Source of the DNA: Chrysophaeum taylorii
Lineage: Eukaryota; Sar; Pelagophyceae; Pelagomonadales; Pelagomonadaceae
NCBI GenBank assembly: GCA_029834535.1
Contig: JAQMWT010000468.1
Location: 83,090-147,089 of the forward strand
Reading direction: 5' to 3'
Length of the DNA: 64,000 nucleotides
Shown: positions 48,415 through 58,049 of the stretch, piece by piece
Position numbering within the stretch: position 1 is the stretch's first letter
How the letters are laid out: the number at the start of each line of letters is the position of its first letter
Position numbers and translations under genes: made by a program
The notes under the pieces: generated by a model
The model's database searches: none
Told to the model about the DNA's origin: nothing
What the model saw: only the letters and a program-made list of their open reading frames with translations

Positions 48415-49998
48415 ATGCGTGGTGTGTTGGTTGTTGTGGTGCCCGCGGCCGTCGTCGCGCTAGTGGCGCCGCTGAAGAGCCCCCGGAGGATGGGGGTCTT
48501 GCGGTCGGCAAAGCCCCTCGTCGAGGTCGTCGACGAGCTCGGAGGCCGCGTGACCTCCGGTGACGTGGCGGCCGTGGTCGGTGACGTGAACGCGGCCGAG
48601 CGCGAGCTCCTGGCGCTCGCCGCGAAGCTTTCCGACGGAGAGGTACGGATCGAGGCGCGCGAGGACGGCGGGCTCGTGTTCGACTTTGGGCGACGAGCGG
48701 CGAGGCGGCTCGCAAAGGTCGACCGGCGCGAGCGATGGGCGCGGAGATGGCGGAAGGCCAAGCCCGGGCTCGCGACGGCGGGGCGACTCGCGTTTGGGTC
48801 GGGGCTCTTCGTGTCGATGGCTGTGTGGAGCGCCCTGCTGCTCGCGATTTCCTCGTCGGGCGACAACACCCCCGCCGGGGATGACCAGGGGGATCGGCGC
48901 GGATACGTATCTTTTGGCGTCGTGGATCGCGTCATGCTCGACATGTGGTGGTACTCGGCCATGTCAGCCCCCGACCCGACTCCGCGGACCAACCTCAACT
49001 TCCTCGAGGCGGTCTACTCGTACGTCTTTGGCGACGGCGACCCGAATCGAGACCAGAGCGAGCGCGAGCTCGCGGCGGCCGCGCGCGTAATTTGGGACAA
49101 TCGAGGCGTCGTCTGCGCCGACCAGCTCGCGCCCGTGGTCGGCCCCGACCTCCCCGCGGACGACGACACCATTATCGTCGACGAGTCGTGGGTCCTGCCG
49201 ATCGTCGCCGCGCTCGGGGGAAGGCCAACAGTCGTCGAGGACCAAGTCGCGTACGTCTTCGACGACCTCCTTCGCGTCGCCGACGCGACGACCGTCGGAG
49301 CCGAGGAAAGGGAAGTCGCCTTTTCGCGCGCCACGGCGGGCCAGCTCGCCGCGGCGGGGGTTTTGGGGGCCGTCAACCTCGCGGGCGCGACGCTTCTTGC
49401 AACCCAGCTCGCGACGCCGGCCGTGTCGGCGGCTATCGGACAAAAGACCGTCGCCTCGCTTCGCGTCGTCTGCGTCCCGATTCTGGCCTACGCGCTCACC
49501 TATAACGTCCTCCCCATCGTGCGCGCGCGCCGCATCAGGACCGCCAACGCCAAGATCAAGAGGCGAAACCGAAACCGCCGCGCCTGGAATAAGAGGCTTT
49601 CCGCGGCGCCGACGTCGCTCAAGACCAAGCTCGCCGCCGTCAAGAAATTCGCTACCAATCGCCGACGACTTCCGCGGGACGATACGATCGCGTTCGCGAC
49701 CGACGACGCCTTCCAGCAAGCATACAAGGATCGACGGCTAGCCGACGACCTCGCGGACTTCGATGCCCGCGTCAACAACAGTCGCCTCCAAAACAAGGAT
49801 CCTCCCCCCCTTTACCTTCCTTCTCCTCCTCCAGACAACCTCGATGTCCCTGGGATGATCGAGATCACTCCCAACGCCACCCTTCCCCTCGCGACATCGA
49901 CGAAGAAAATGACGACGACGACGACGACGACCAAATTTTCTCCATCTCGGGGTGACCCGCGCCCCGAGAAAAACACGCAAAGCGACCTGGCTGCCTAG
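48415..49998 (+). CDS. plastid protein similar to Arabidopsis At5g03900
   Basis: A 527-residue protein. The N-terminus (M-R-G-V-L-V-V-V-V-P-A-A-V-V-A-L-V-A-P) is a signal-peptide-like segment followed by a basic stretch, consistent with the bipartite targeting of secondary red plastids. Residues ~195-290 contain N-F-L-E-A-V-Y-S-Y-V-F-G-D-G-D-P-N and G-V-V-C-A-D-Q-L-A-P, then V-L-P-I-V and the R-P-x-V-x-x-x-x-x-x-Y-x-F motif, matching a conserved plastid/cyanobacterial membrane family. Two membrane segments (~123-145 and ~305-370) flank the domain. It has been annotated as iron-sulfur-cluster-related, without firm function. Its stop overlaps that of the convergent Cgi121 gene by sharing CTAG. 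Confidence 0.7.
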   Translation: MRGVLVVVVPAAVVALVAPLKSPRRMGVLRSAKPLVEVVDELGGRVTSGDVAAVVGDVNAAERELLALAAKLSDGEVRIEAREDGGLVFDFGRRAARRLAKVDRRERWARRWRKAKPGLATAGRLAFGSGLFVSMAVWSALLLAISSSGDNTPAGDDQGDRRGYVSFGVVDRVMLDMWWYSAMSAPDPTPRTNLNFLEAVYSYVFGDGDPNRDQSERELAAAARVIWDNRGVVCADQLAPVVGPDLPADDDTIIVDESWVLPIVAALGGRPTVVEDQVAYVFDDLLRVADATTVGAEEREVAFSRATAGQLAAAGVLGAVNLAGATLLATQLATPAVSAAIGQKTVASLRVVCVPILAYALTYNVLPIVRARRIRTANAKIKRRNRNRRAWNKRLSAAPTSLKTKLAAVKKFATNRRRLPRDDTIAFATDDAFQQAYKDRRLADDLADFDARVNNSRLQNKDPPPLYLPSPPPDNLDVPGMIEITPNATLPLATSTKKMTTTTTTTKFSPSRGDPRPEKNTQSDLAA

Positions 49999-50510
49999 AG
50001 ACAGTCCTTAACGGCGATGCGACTCAGCACGGCGGCCTCGAGGGTGGAGACGGCGAGCTCGTCATCGCCCACTTTGAAGTGCGCGGCAATCGCGCGGTCC
50101 TTAGCTTGGGTTCTCTCGTCGAGACGCTCCATCGCGACCCGGCGCCCGCGGACCATCTTGAGCGCGCCCTCGAATTCTTCAGAATTGTCGTCGGACCCAA
50201 TTCTCGCGACCAACACGTTGGTCGTGTCATCAGAGATCCCCAACGTTCGCAGGGCCTCGCCCGCGCTCGTCGCCGGCGCGAGGCAGTACACAAACTCCGA
50301 CTGGAGCGTCCGCGTTTTGGGGGTGTCGTTCGCCTTGAGCACCACCATATTCCCAGGACGAGACCTCCGCAGCGCTTGCTGCGTCGCGCTTTCGACGTGC
50401 CGTCGCGAGCACACGAGCGACGCGTCCACGAGGGCCACACCTACCGTCCCTGCGACGACGGCCGACCGCAGCTCGGCGGCGTTCTCCACGTCCGAGAACA
50501 GGGCGAACAT
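49995..50510 (-). CDS. CGI121: KEOPS/EKC complex subunit Cgi121 (TPRKB)
   Basis: A 171-residue protein from the ATG at 50510. Family features: N-A-A-E-L-R near the start, A-L-V-D-A-S-L-V-C-S-R-R-H-V-E-S-A, K-T-R-T-L-Q-S-E-F-V-Y-C-L-A-P (normally K-T-x-T-x-x-S-E-x-x-x-x-L-S), E-A-L-R-T-L-G-I-S-D. Cgi121 binds Bud32/PRPK and tRNA in the KEOPS complex, which makes the t6A37 modification of ANN-decoding tRNAs. Length matches the family. Its stop codon overlaps that of the plus-strand neighbour. Confidence 0.85.
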   Translation of the reverse strand: MFALFSDVENAAELRSAVVAGTVGVALVDASLVCSRRHVESATQQALRRSRPGNMVVLKANDTPKTRTLQSEFVYCLAPATSAGEALRTLGISDDTTNVLVARIGSDDNSEEFEGALKMVRGRRVAMERLDERTQAKDRAIAAHFKVGDDELAVSTLEAAVLSRIAVKDCL

Positions 50511-51085
50511 GTATATGCACGGGGGTGGGGGTGTACAAAACACAAAAGTAGGAAGGTAGGGGGTTATGTTGTTGCGTAAGTCACGATGAGGAGGAGGGGG
50601 TTAGCGTTATGCGATTTATGGGCGTGGAGGATCACATAGTTTTTCGTAGGATGGCCGGCGCAGGTTAGTGACGATGGCACGATGATGTGGGACGCAGTGA
50701 CGGAGAAGGGGAGAACCACAACCAATCTTTCTTTGCGCGCGGCTATTGCCGGTCCCCCGTCGTTTACGAAGAAGGGATCCACACCACGTTCTTTCTTTCC
50801 TCCCTTCCTTCCTTCCTTCCTTCCTGGGCGGCAATCGGGTTGGTGCTGTTGCTGCCAGAGCTAGGTAGCTAGCTCAGCCGACACATCATTCTTCTTCTTC
50901 TTCTTCTTCTTCTTTAACGTCAAAGAAGAGCGGTCCCCGATAGCCGAACGATCGAGTCTGAAGCAAAAAAAGGGCCCAAAAAGCGACAGGCAAAAAAGAA
51001 TACTATTCAACGAAACCGCCGGGTCTCTGCTGGTAGTTAGTACACCTACGTACTTAAAACGGAACCCCAAACGGTGTCAAAGAAT
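50511..51085. other. intergenic with microsatellites
   Basis: Upstream regions of the divergent Cgi121 and hydrolase genes. Contains (TTCC)n at 50801-50825 and (TTC)n at 50888-50914. No gene seen. Confidence 0.55.
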
Positions 51086-52438
51086 ATGTCCCCCTCTGAG
51101 ACGATGTTCAACGTAGCGTCGCAACAGGTGGACATCGTGCTGTTCGCTTTGGCCCACTTTTTGCGGCGGGGTGTCCTCGAGCTCGTGCGGTTCGGGTGGC
51201 AGTGGCCGAACGTGAGTTTCTCGCTCGCAGCGTGGGCGTCGCTGCTGACGAGTTTCCCGTTCGTGGCGACCCTCCTCGGGTTGGTGCTCGCGGTCCGGCT
51301 GATCCGGATGCCCGAGGGCGAGATGCGGCGGGAGGGGCCGCCCCTCCGCGGCGCAATGATCCACCTACCAACTTGCGAGACGCGATACGAACTCTTGGGC
51401 AGACGAGAGAGCGCGTCGTCGCTCGTGGTAATGGCCCACGGCTTCTCCGGAGACTGCTCGCACACGCGGCCCCTCGCGGAGGAAGTCGTGCGTCGCACGG
51501 GCCACTGCGTCCTCATCTACGACCTCGTCGGCCGCGGCTACTCGTCGTGCAAGGACCACGACCACACGATCGAACTGTTCGTGTCGCAACTCGCAGAGCT
51601 CTTGTGCGCGCTCGAGCTCTACCAGCCCGCTCATTTTGTTGGGATTTCGCTGGGTGGCGGGGTCGTCACCGAGTACGCGCGCTACTTTCCCTCGAAGGTG
51701 GCCTCCCTGACGCTCATCGCCTCGGTTGGCCTCCCTCTCTGCTCGGCGGCCCACGTCTTGACGAAAATTCCGCTTATTCCCGACTTTATGTTTCGGTGCG
51801 CGCTCTGGTCTTCCGTCGTCGCCGGTCTCGAGCACGAGTGGGCCGACCAGACCAATCCAAAGCTCGAGACCTTGATCCAGAGTTACCGCGATCGCGTCGC
51901 GACCGAGCCAGCCCTCGGCCGATCGCTCCTGAGCACCGCGCGACACTTCCCGTTCGAATCCCTCGCCGACTCCTTCGAGGCCGTCGGCGCCCAGGCCTTT
52001 CCGGTTCTCCTCGTCTGGGGCGACGAAGACCGCACATGTCCCGTCGAGAACGCTCATACCATCAGGTCCACCTACATTCCCCGCGCGACCCTCGTCGAGG
52101 TCTGCGGCGCGCGCCACTGCGTCTACCTCGAGCACGCCGGCCAGGTCGCCCACGCGCTCAATCGATTTTTCGCCGACCTCAAAAGCAAGATCCCGGAGGA
52201 ACAACAAGAACTACGAGAGCTCGCGAAAAACCTCGCCGTGTCCCGTGCGGGTGCTCCTAGTCCTAATCATCGACGCGCGTTGACGCCTCGGAAAAGATCC
52301 CTCGCCGCCGCCGCCGGCGGCGCGGGCCCCTCGTCGTTCAGACGCAAAGGATCCTCCTGCCTTGATTCCGCGCCTCCTCTCCCTTCGATCTTGTGGAAGC
52401 ACCCCGTCATTCGGCGCGTGACACCACCGTCCCTCTGA
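51086..52438 (+). CDS. membrane-anchored alpha/beta hydrolase
   Basis: A 450-residue protein from the ATG at 51086. Hydrophobic stretches at ~15-35 and ~45-72 suggest membrane anchoring. The hydrolase core (~90-360) has the oxyanion H-G-F-S-G-D, the nucleophile elbow G-I-S-L-G-G (Ser 188), an acid in W-G-D-E-D-R (Asp 313 or 315) and a His in G-A-R-H-C (344). The sequence style is that of the MEST/ABHD monoglyceride-lipase-like group; substrate unknown. The C-terminal ~80 residues are basic and disordered. Confidence 0.8.
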   Translation: MSPSETMFNVASQQVDIVLFALAHFLRRGVLELVRFGWQWPNVSFSLAAWASLLTSFPFVATLLGLVLAVRLIRMPEGEMRREGPPLRGAMIHLPTCETRYELLGRRESASSLVVMAHGFSGDCSHTRPLAEEVVRRTGHCVLIYDLVGRGYSSCKDHDHTIELFVSQLAELLCALELYQPAHFVGISLGGGVVTEYARYFPSKVASLTLIASVGLPLCSAAHVLTKIPLIPDFMFRCALWSSVVAGLEHEWADQTNPKLETLIQSYRDRVATEPALGRSLLSTARHFPFESLADSFEAVGAQAFPVLLVWGDEDRTCPVENAHTIRSTYIPRATLVEVCGARHCVYLEHAGQVAHALNRFFADLKSKIPEEQQELRELAKNLAVSRAGAPSPNHRRALTPRKRSLAAAAGGAGPSSFRRKGSSCLDSAPPLPSILWKHPVIRRVTPPSL

Positions 52439-52769
52439 ATGGGAGAAGAAGGTGAAGAGCGATTGCCCGCTACTGCTGCTGCTGCTGCTGCTGCTGCGAC
52501 GAAATTATTCTTCTTATTGCGAGCTTCGAATTATTGTTCTGCCACCGCCGCCGCCGCTGTGAAAAGCGGGATGTGCGCTAAGTATGATAATGACCTTTTT
52601 TTTTCTAGTTTCATCGATCGTGCGCGGGGGAGCGAGCTTATAGCTTGCTCGCTCGCAAAAGCCCGCCCGCACGCCCAGGAGATCTATATTCAATCGATCG
52701 AACGAGCGATCGACCGACCACGAGAGAGGCGTTCGTGGTGGTAGTCGGCTGTTCTTCGATTCCACCTCA
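52439..52769. other. intergenic, nothing recognised
   Basis: A (CTG)n run at ~52471-52497 and short frames only, between the hydrolase stop and the convergent gene. Confidence 0.5.
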
Positions 52770-53474
52770 TCATTTGGAGGGACCATCGAGAACGCCCCGC
52801 CAGAAGCCCCGCCAGGCCTCACCGCCTCGGGACTTGAGGTACCGGATCGCGCGAGCAGCTAGATGGTGGTGGTGATGGCGGCCTTGTTCTCCATTCATAT
52901 TCCCGTGATGAAAGTTCGGGTGGCGGTAGACGGCCTGGAGGGCCTTTCGGTCGCTGCCTTGGTAGGGTACGAGCTGGGAAGCAGCGGCGAAAGAACGGCC
53001 GTCGAGAGAGAGGTGGAAATGGTGAGCGCAGCGGAGGACGCCATCGGCACGCACGCCGCACTCGCCCGGCGCGAGCGCCCAGGGACCGACGTCGTGGGGT
53101 GTCTCGCGGAAATTTGCGGGGGGCTGGCGGATACGCCGCCGCCGCGCGAAGACTCCCAGCGGCGTCGCGACCAACGCCAAACTAAGCAACAATGGCAACA
53201 CCCGGCGACGCTTCGTAGTGGTGTTGTCGCCGTGCAGGGTCTGAGTCGCAATGTCACGGGTCTCGACGGGCTTGCGCACCGCGACGGGCACGTTGCTGAT
53301 ATTTTGAAACGGCGGCCTCAGTAAAGAACGAGCTCGCTCCTTCTTCGTGGGCGCCTCGTCGAGCACGCCACAGACGATGGTGCCGTACTTTTGCTTGAGT
53401 CTCTTAAACCGCGTGGAAACGTCATCATCCGAAGGTTTGGCGCATTTTTTTATGGCGCTCACGGCCTTGTCCAT
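52770..53474 (-). CDS. predicted single-pass membrane protein, function unknown
   Basis: A 234-residue protein from the ATG at 53474. The N-terminal ~85 residues are basic with a helical pattern; residues ~92-108 (L-P-L-L-L-S-L-A-L-V-A-T-P-L-G-V) form a membrane segment followed by R-R-R-R. The C-terminal part has W-A-L-A-P-G-E-C, C-A-H-H-F-H-L-S-L-D-G and a His-rich patch from a GGT repeat. No family recognised. Its start codon abuts the duplicated segment at 53475. Confidence 0.4.
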   Translation of the reverse strand: MDKAVSAIKKCAKPSDDDVSTRFKRLKQKYGTIVCGVLDEAPTKKERARSLLRPPFQNISNVPVAVRKPVETRDIATQTLHGDNTTTKRRRVLPLLLSLALVATPLGVFARRRRIRQPPANFRETPHDVGPWALAPGECGVRADGVLRCAHHFHLSLDGRSFAAASQLVPYQGSDRKALQAVYRHPNFHHGNMNGEQGRHHHHHLAARAIRYLKSRGGEAWRGFWRGVLDGPSK

Positions 53475-53763
53475 GCCCTGCCGAAGAGGATTAATTATGA
53501 TTTTTTTCAAAAAAGCAGATTGAAGTAACGACGGTGGTTAGGACAAGTCGAAGATGAGGTGGCCACTTACAGACACGTCACATCACGCCGATGCTGATGT
53601 TGAGTGTCACGCTGCCCTGCCGAAGAGAGGATTAATTATGATTTTTTTCAAAAAAGCAGATTGAAGTAACGACACGACGGTGGTTAGGATAAGTCGAAGA
53701 TGAGGTGGCCACTTACAGACACGTCACATCACGCCGATGCTGATGTTGAGTGTCACGCTGCCC
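53475..53763. repeat. ~140-bp tandem duplication of a divergent-promoter region
   Basis: Copy 1 (53475-53613, 139 bp) and copy 2 (53614-~53763) differ by small insertions of 2 and 5 bp and a few substitutions. The block spans the region between the start of the minus gene (ATG at 53474) and the first codons of the plus gene (ATG at 53737). Copy 1 thus carries an extra plus-strand ATG (53591) that opens a 14-codon upstream ORF. Confidence 0.85.
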
Positions 53764-54390
53764 TTTGTTTCGAGGGCACACATGTCGCAAGAGGCAATGA
53801 TGCTCCAGGCCGTGAGGTCACCTAATTTTGGCGTGCGACCAGCGCTCGGTGCGGTGCGACGGTTGTCCGACAGCCAGGTGCTCCCGACTCCTCTGATCGA
53901 CGCGGTGCAAGGTTCATGGCGCGTCGAGTGGACCGACTTAGGCAAGTCGCGCGTCGAGAGCGCTCTCGGGCAACTATTTCAGCCGTCGCTCCAGCTCATG
54001 TCGTTTGGCGTGTTGCCACCACTCAAGGTCCGACTCAGAGATTCGATCAACGTCGTCGCCGGATCCACCTACGACCTCGTCCAGGTCTTCGACGACTTTG
54101 CCATGCGGCTCAGAGGCCCTATCACTGATCTGCGCCACGTAAAACCCGGCCGACTCGGCGTCGTTTTCGAGACTGTTCAAGTCTTGAGACTCGCGCGAGC
54201 GCCCCAACTCGGTTCGAGCCTCGACCTCTCGCTCGACGAAACTGCGATTCCCCGCCCCAAGTCTAGCCACATCGATATCATGTATGTTGGCTCGAGCCTC
54301 CGCATTCATCGCGGAGCGAGCGGCAAAACCTACATCCTCTCAAAAATTCTCGAAAAAGATGACCTTCCTTTCCTCGAAGGTGAACAATAG
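53737..54390 (+). CDS. plastid-lipid-associated protein (PAP/fibrillin)-like
   Basis: A 217-residue protein. After a short N-terminus, V-Q-G-S-W-R-V-E-W-T-D (the conserved G-x-W-x-L/V-x-Y/W-T start of the PAP domain) is followed by Q-L-F-Q-P-S-L-Q, V-V-A-G-S-T-Y and L-G-V-V-F-E. The C-terminus H-I-D-I-M-Y-V-G-S-S-L-R-I-H-R-G-A-S-G resembles the fibrillin signature (I-x-Y-L-D-x-D-L-R-I-x-R-G). Fibrillins associate with thylakoid or plastoglobule lipids. No clear transit peptide is visible, so an upstream exon or non-plastid location is possible. Confidence 0.6.
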   Translation: MLMLSVTLPFVSRAHMSQEAMMLQAVRSPNFGVRPALGAVRRLSDSQVLPTPLIDAVQGSWRVEWTDLGKSRVESALGQLFQPSLQLMSFGVLPPLKVRLRDSINVVAGSTYDLVQVFDDFAMRLRGPITDLRHVKPGRLGVVFETVQVLRLARAPQLGSSLDLSLDETAIPRPKSSHIDIMYVGSSLRIHRGASGKTYILSKILEKDDLPFLEGEQ

Positions 54391-55160
54391 CTCTCGTCGC
54401 AAGGTTCCTCGTAAATAAGGTATATGAAGGATTGTATAGTGCTGCGCTTTGTGTATCAAGACCATGCGGCGTGTGGCTGCCACCCTTATCCATCCATCCC
54501 GTCTTGTCGCTACATCTGCTACCCCGCGTGGTCCAGCGTCGTATTTGAGTGAACCAACCCTCCATGCAAAAAAAAAAAAACAACACCCCCGAGTTGAGCG
54601 CGTTCGTCCCCGTCTTCCATAAAATTCTTAGGCGCTCCTCCTCCTAACCCTATCTCAACATGCCTTGACTCCGCAATCGGCGCATCGTGCGATATGTCTA
54701 CGTCTTCTGTGGTGAAACCCCGACCCTGCAGCGTAATGATCGCACAAAAGCCGATGGATGGATGGATGGATGGATGGATGGATGGATGTTTTCGCGGACA
54801 CGTCGTGCTTGAGAGTCGCGGGCCTCTTGAGACGCAGGCCCCACGGCCCAGCTTCATTTTCGAAGACATCATCATTCTCGTCGTCGTCGTCGTCGTCCAT
54901 TCCATGCGCCTAATAAGCTGCCTGCTGCGGAGACACAAGAAACGACGACGCTCTCTCATTGCGATTCCTCTTCTTCTTGCCGCGCATAAAAAAGGTTACT
55001 ACTGTGTATGGCGTCTCGCATTCAGTTACGGCTATTGAGGCGTAACAGGTGCAGTTTCGGGTTGAAGAAGCCCCTCAACGCCATATATATATATTAGCAG
55101 TCAGTCAGTGTAAAACCCACAAAAACAGGAAATCTCAATAACAGGAATCCTCCTACAATA
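54391..55160. other. intergenic with (TGGA)n microsatellite
   Basis: A TGGA tract at 54753-54788 and a (CGT)n run near 54877-54897. A minus-strand frame reading through the tract gives S-I-H-P repeats and is not considered a gene. Confidence 0.5.
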
Positions 55161-55164
55161 ATGT

Positions 55165-56250
55165 ATGATGACGTGTCGGGAGACTATTTCTGCCACAATC
55201 TCGTCGTGCGCACAATTTTACTCTTCTGCCGACTCAGTCAAGATCATGACCGAGTCCAGAGGTCGTGCCTCAAGGCGGAGGTCGGCGGCGCCCGAGGCCC
55301 GGGCTGCTGCAAGGGCCAGATCTGGACCGCCGCGGTTGAAGTCCAGCCGCGGAGAAGGCGATTTCGACGAGGACAAGGTGTGCGAAATTCTGCGCGATTT
55401 CGGACGCGTGGTCGCAAGAGATGAGCGGTCGATTCAGTCGATCAAGGCCCGGGCCACCATTTAATAGGACGTCCCCATGGCGGCCACGTTCGCGGCCTCT
55501 CGAAGCACGTGGGCCATGAGTCCAGCGTCATGACATGCTCGAGGCGCTGATCCGTTTTGACAACGGTGAGGCCTTCTCCAAGCAGCGCCTGCAGTATTAC
55601 GTTGATCGATCCCGCCCCGTTGGTAGTACTCTGAAGAAACGGAAGACGCAGTGCACCGGTACGGACCTTCGGCGGCGCGAGGTCGAGGAGGATCGACGCG
55701 TCGGCGCCGGCGGTGCGCAACTTCACCGACGCCTCGCAGGAGTTCGACAACTTGTCCACAAAAGAGGGTATCGGCGGGCTCCCTCGCGGCGCAACAAAGT
55801 ACGCTGCCGCTGACCGCACCGCAGAAAAGGCGGCTGCTAGTGACGAGACGGTCAAGCGGCACTTGAATGCCAAGAAGAAGCAGCAGATGGCGACGGCCGT
55901 TGCCGTCGTCGCCGAGCTGATCGCCGAGCGCGCTTTGACGCCGCGTCAAGGTCAAGACCGTGCAGAACCGTCTCAACGCCCACCAGCGCGCGGGTGGGCC
56001 CCTCTTCAACCCCTTGGGCTAGGCGGGCGGCATGCAGTCGCCTATTCTTGAGATCGAGTCCGCGATCCTGAACTCCGCCGTTGAGCTCGGCTCCTACGGT
56101 ATGGCGCAGACCAAGTTGGAACTATGGGATATTGCCTATGACCTCATCAAGGGCACTGAGCCCGTCGAGAGGAACTACGCTGCTCGCTGTTGCGGTCAGC
56201 CAGACTTCAAGGACGGCTCTGTAGTGTACGCGATGCCGGGACTCCATTGA
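55165..56250 (+). pseudogene. decayed coding region, family unknown
   Basis: Plus-strand protein-like segments appear in different frames: R-G-E-G-D-F-D-E-D-K-V-C-E-I-L-R-D-F-G-R-V-V near 55340-55420, S-D-E-T-V-K-R-H-L-N-A-K-K-K-Q-Q near 55840-55880, and L-E-L-W-D-I-A-Y-D-L-I-K-G near 56115-56155. Stops and frameshifts separate them. The family was not recognised; an amplified mobile-element gene is likely given the neighbourhood. Confidence 0.35.
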
Positions 56251-56625
56251 GCAACCGGCTTCCTGAAGCATGACTAGAGCCAGTTAGATACTGCCTTTGG
56301 GCCTTCAAGGCAGGGCCCTCCACGTGGTGTCTCTCGTTGTCGCGCTGAAACCGGCCGAGGCCACGTACCGCGTGGAAGGTCCGCGCCACCGAAGCTGACG
56401 CCGAGGTCGCAGAAATCATGGCGCAGCTCGAGGCGGCTCGTGTCGCCTAAGACCCTCCTGACCCCTAGATGTCCGAACGTCGCGTGCAGAGGTCACAGGC
56501 TGACGTGGGGCTTTTTCGGGCCATTTCTCCCGCCATAGGCTGGTAAAAATCCAGAGTCACGTTTACTAACATTGCCGAGTGCTGACGCTACCCCGCTGCA
56601 AACCACGCCCAGGGTAGGCCCAACC

Positions 56626-57247
56626 GACCACCGAACACAGCTATTTGTCCTCGGTGGGGCGGTTCTGGCGTATCTTGGGGTCAAGCAAGACGAAAGTCCC
56701 GTCATAGGTTTTCTGTTGGTATGTTAAAAAAACATCCCCATTGCACGTCGCAACGCACATCAACTGAATGACAATGCGGTCAAGACCTAAGCAAGAACGA
56801 GCGAACGAGCGAGCTTGCTTGGGCGAATTTTAGTCAACCGTGGGCGGCGAAGTGGCATCACCCGAAGTTCTAAGCGTCTGTCAATGAGCATGCGCGGTGA
56901 CAAAAGCGACGAGAGCTGTCCTGCATGCCCCCCCAAGTAAAGACCACCGAGCACAGCTTTTTGTCCTCGGCGGGGCGTTTCTGGCGTATCTTGGGGTCAA
57001 ATAAAACGCAAGTCCCATCACAGGTTTTCTGTTGATTTGATGAACCATTTCTCCATTGCACGTCGCAACGCACATCAACTGAATGAAAATGCGGTGAATA
57101 CCTAAGCGAGAACGAGCGAGCGAGCGAGCTTGCTTGGGCGATTTAAAGTCAACCGTGGGCGGCGTAGTGGCATGACCCGAAGTTCTTAGCATCTGTCAAT
57201 GAGCATGCGCGGTGACAAAAGCAACAAGAGCTATCCTGCATGCCCCC
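56626..57247. repeat. two ~316-bp tandem copies, diverged
   Basis: The segment from GACCACCGAACACAGCT (56626) recurs from 56942 with scattered substitutions and small indels (roughly 85-90% identity by eye). Each copy contains TTCTGGCGTATCTTGGGGTC, GCACGTCGCAACGCACATCA and a GAGC-rich run. No coding content recognised. Confidence 0.8.
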
Positions 57248-57304
57248 CCCAAGAAAAGTGGAGTGTAGGGGCAAGCGGCATCACAGCGCAAGAGGGGGCC
57301 GCCA

Positions 57305-57375
57305 CCCCCCAGCGCTAAAGTTTTGTGCCCGGGGGGGGGGTCTGCGACCTTCCAGCACGAAAGTTTCGTGCTAGG
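57305..57375. repeat. two adjacent hairpin-forming elements
   Basis: The first, at 57305-57340, is CCCCCCAGCGCTAAAG then TTTTGTGCCCGGGGGG. The second, at 57352-57375, contains the perfect palindrome AGCACGAAA-G-TTTCGTGCT. A third relative is at 58013-58044. All have C-runs, AGC.., a central AAAGTTT/AAGCTT and G-runs. Confidence 0.7.
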
Positions 57376-58012
57376 GGGGTGTCTGACCACCGCGCACGCT
57401 CTCTAGAAGAGGCCTCGAATGCTTGCCGAGCGCCGAGGTGGTTAGCAGAGCTATAGAACTACGGGCGGCCACGGACTGGGTGCCGGCGACTCGGCCGGGA
57501 GGGAGAGCCTCTGCTAGCCTCGCGCTCTTCGCGGGCATAGGCGTGAAAAGAATCGGACAAGAGGAGGCGCGGCAGCAGGAAGATCACAGTGGCTTAGCCA
57601 TACGCGCGACTCCGAGCCGTAAAACTTGTCGAGACATTTTACGCGCCCTGTCCTCAAGACGACGATGATGACGACAACGAACCGCCCCCCGCGATCATGG
57701 CGAGGTCAATAACGAGCCAGACTCCGTCGACGAGCCCGCCCTCGATGAGGAGGAGGATGAGAGCCCAGCTCCAGAGGAGAACCTCCGCGACTACCTCATG
57801 GACCTCGGAGACGCCACATTCTACCATGAGGCCGCCACATTCCTTGCGACCCATTCAGCGTCGCCAAAGACCCCCCCTCGAAACCCAATTTCCCTGCCAA
57901 ACTGTAGCCCGCGTTGTAGAGCCACTCAGGTGCTGCGGTGCCCGTCGTCCTAGGGGGTGGGGGGGTGGGATCCCTCCGCACTATAGGGGAGGCCTAGGGC
58001 AGGGGATACCGA
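57376..58012. other. segment between hairpin elements
   Basis: About 640 bp bounded by two of the hairpins. Contains only a short frame (57423-57668) and an acidic-codon-rich stretch near 57720-57820 (E-E-E-D-E-S-P-A style). No domain recognised. It could be the interior of a non-autonomous element. Confidence 0.35.
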
Positions 58013-58044
58013 CCCCCCAGCGCTAAGCTTTCGTGCTGAGGGGG
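58013..58044. repeat. hairpin-forming element, third copy
   Basis: CCCCCCAGCGCTAAGCTT then TCGTGCTGAGGGGG, nearly palindromic around AAGCTT and clearly related to the elements at 57305 and 57352. Confidence 0.7.
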
Positions 58045-58049
58045 CGTTC

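Noticed and set aside
54655-54900. 81-codon minus-strand frame starting with poly-Asp
   Set aside because: Much of it is translated microsatellite (S-I-H-P repeats); no domain or codon-use support.
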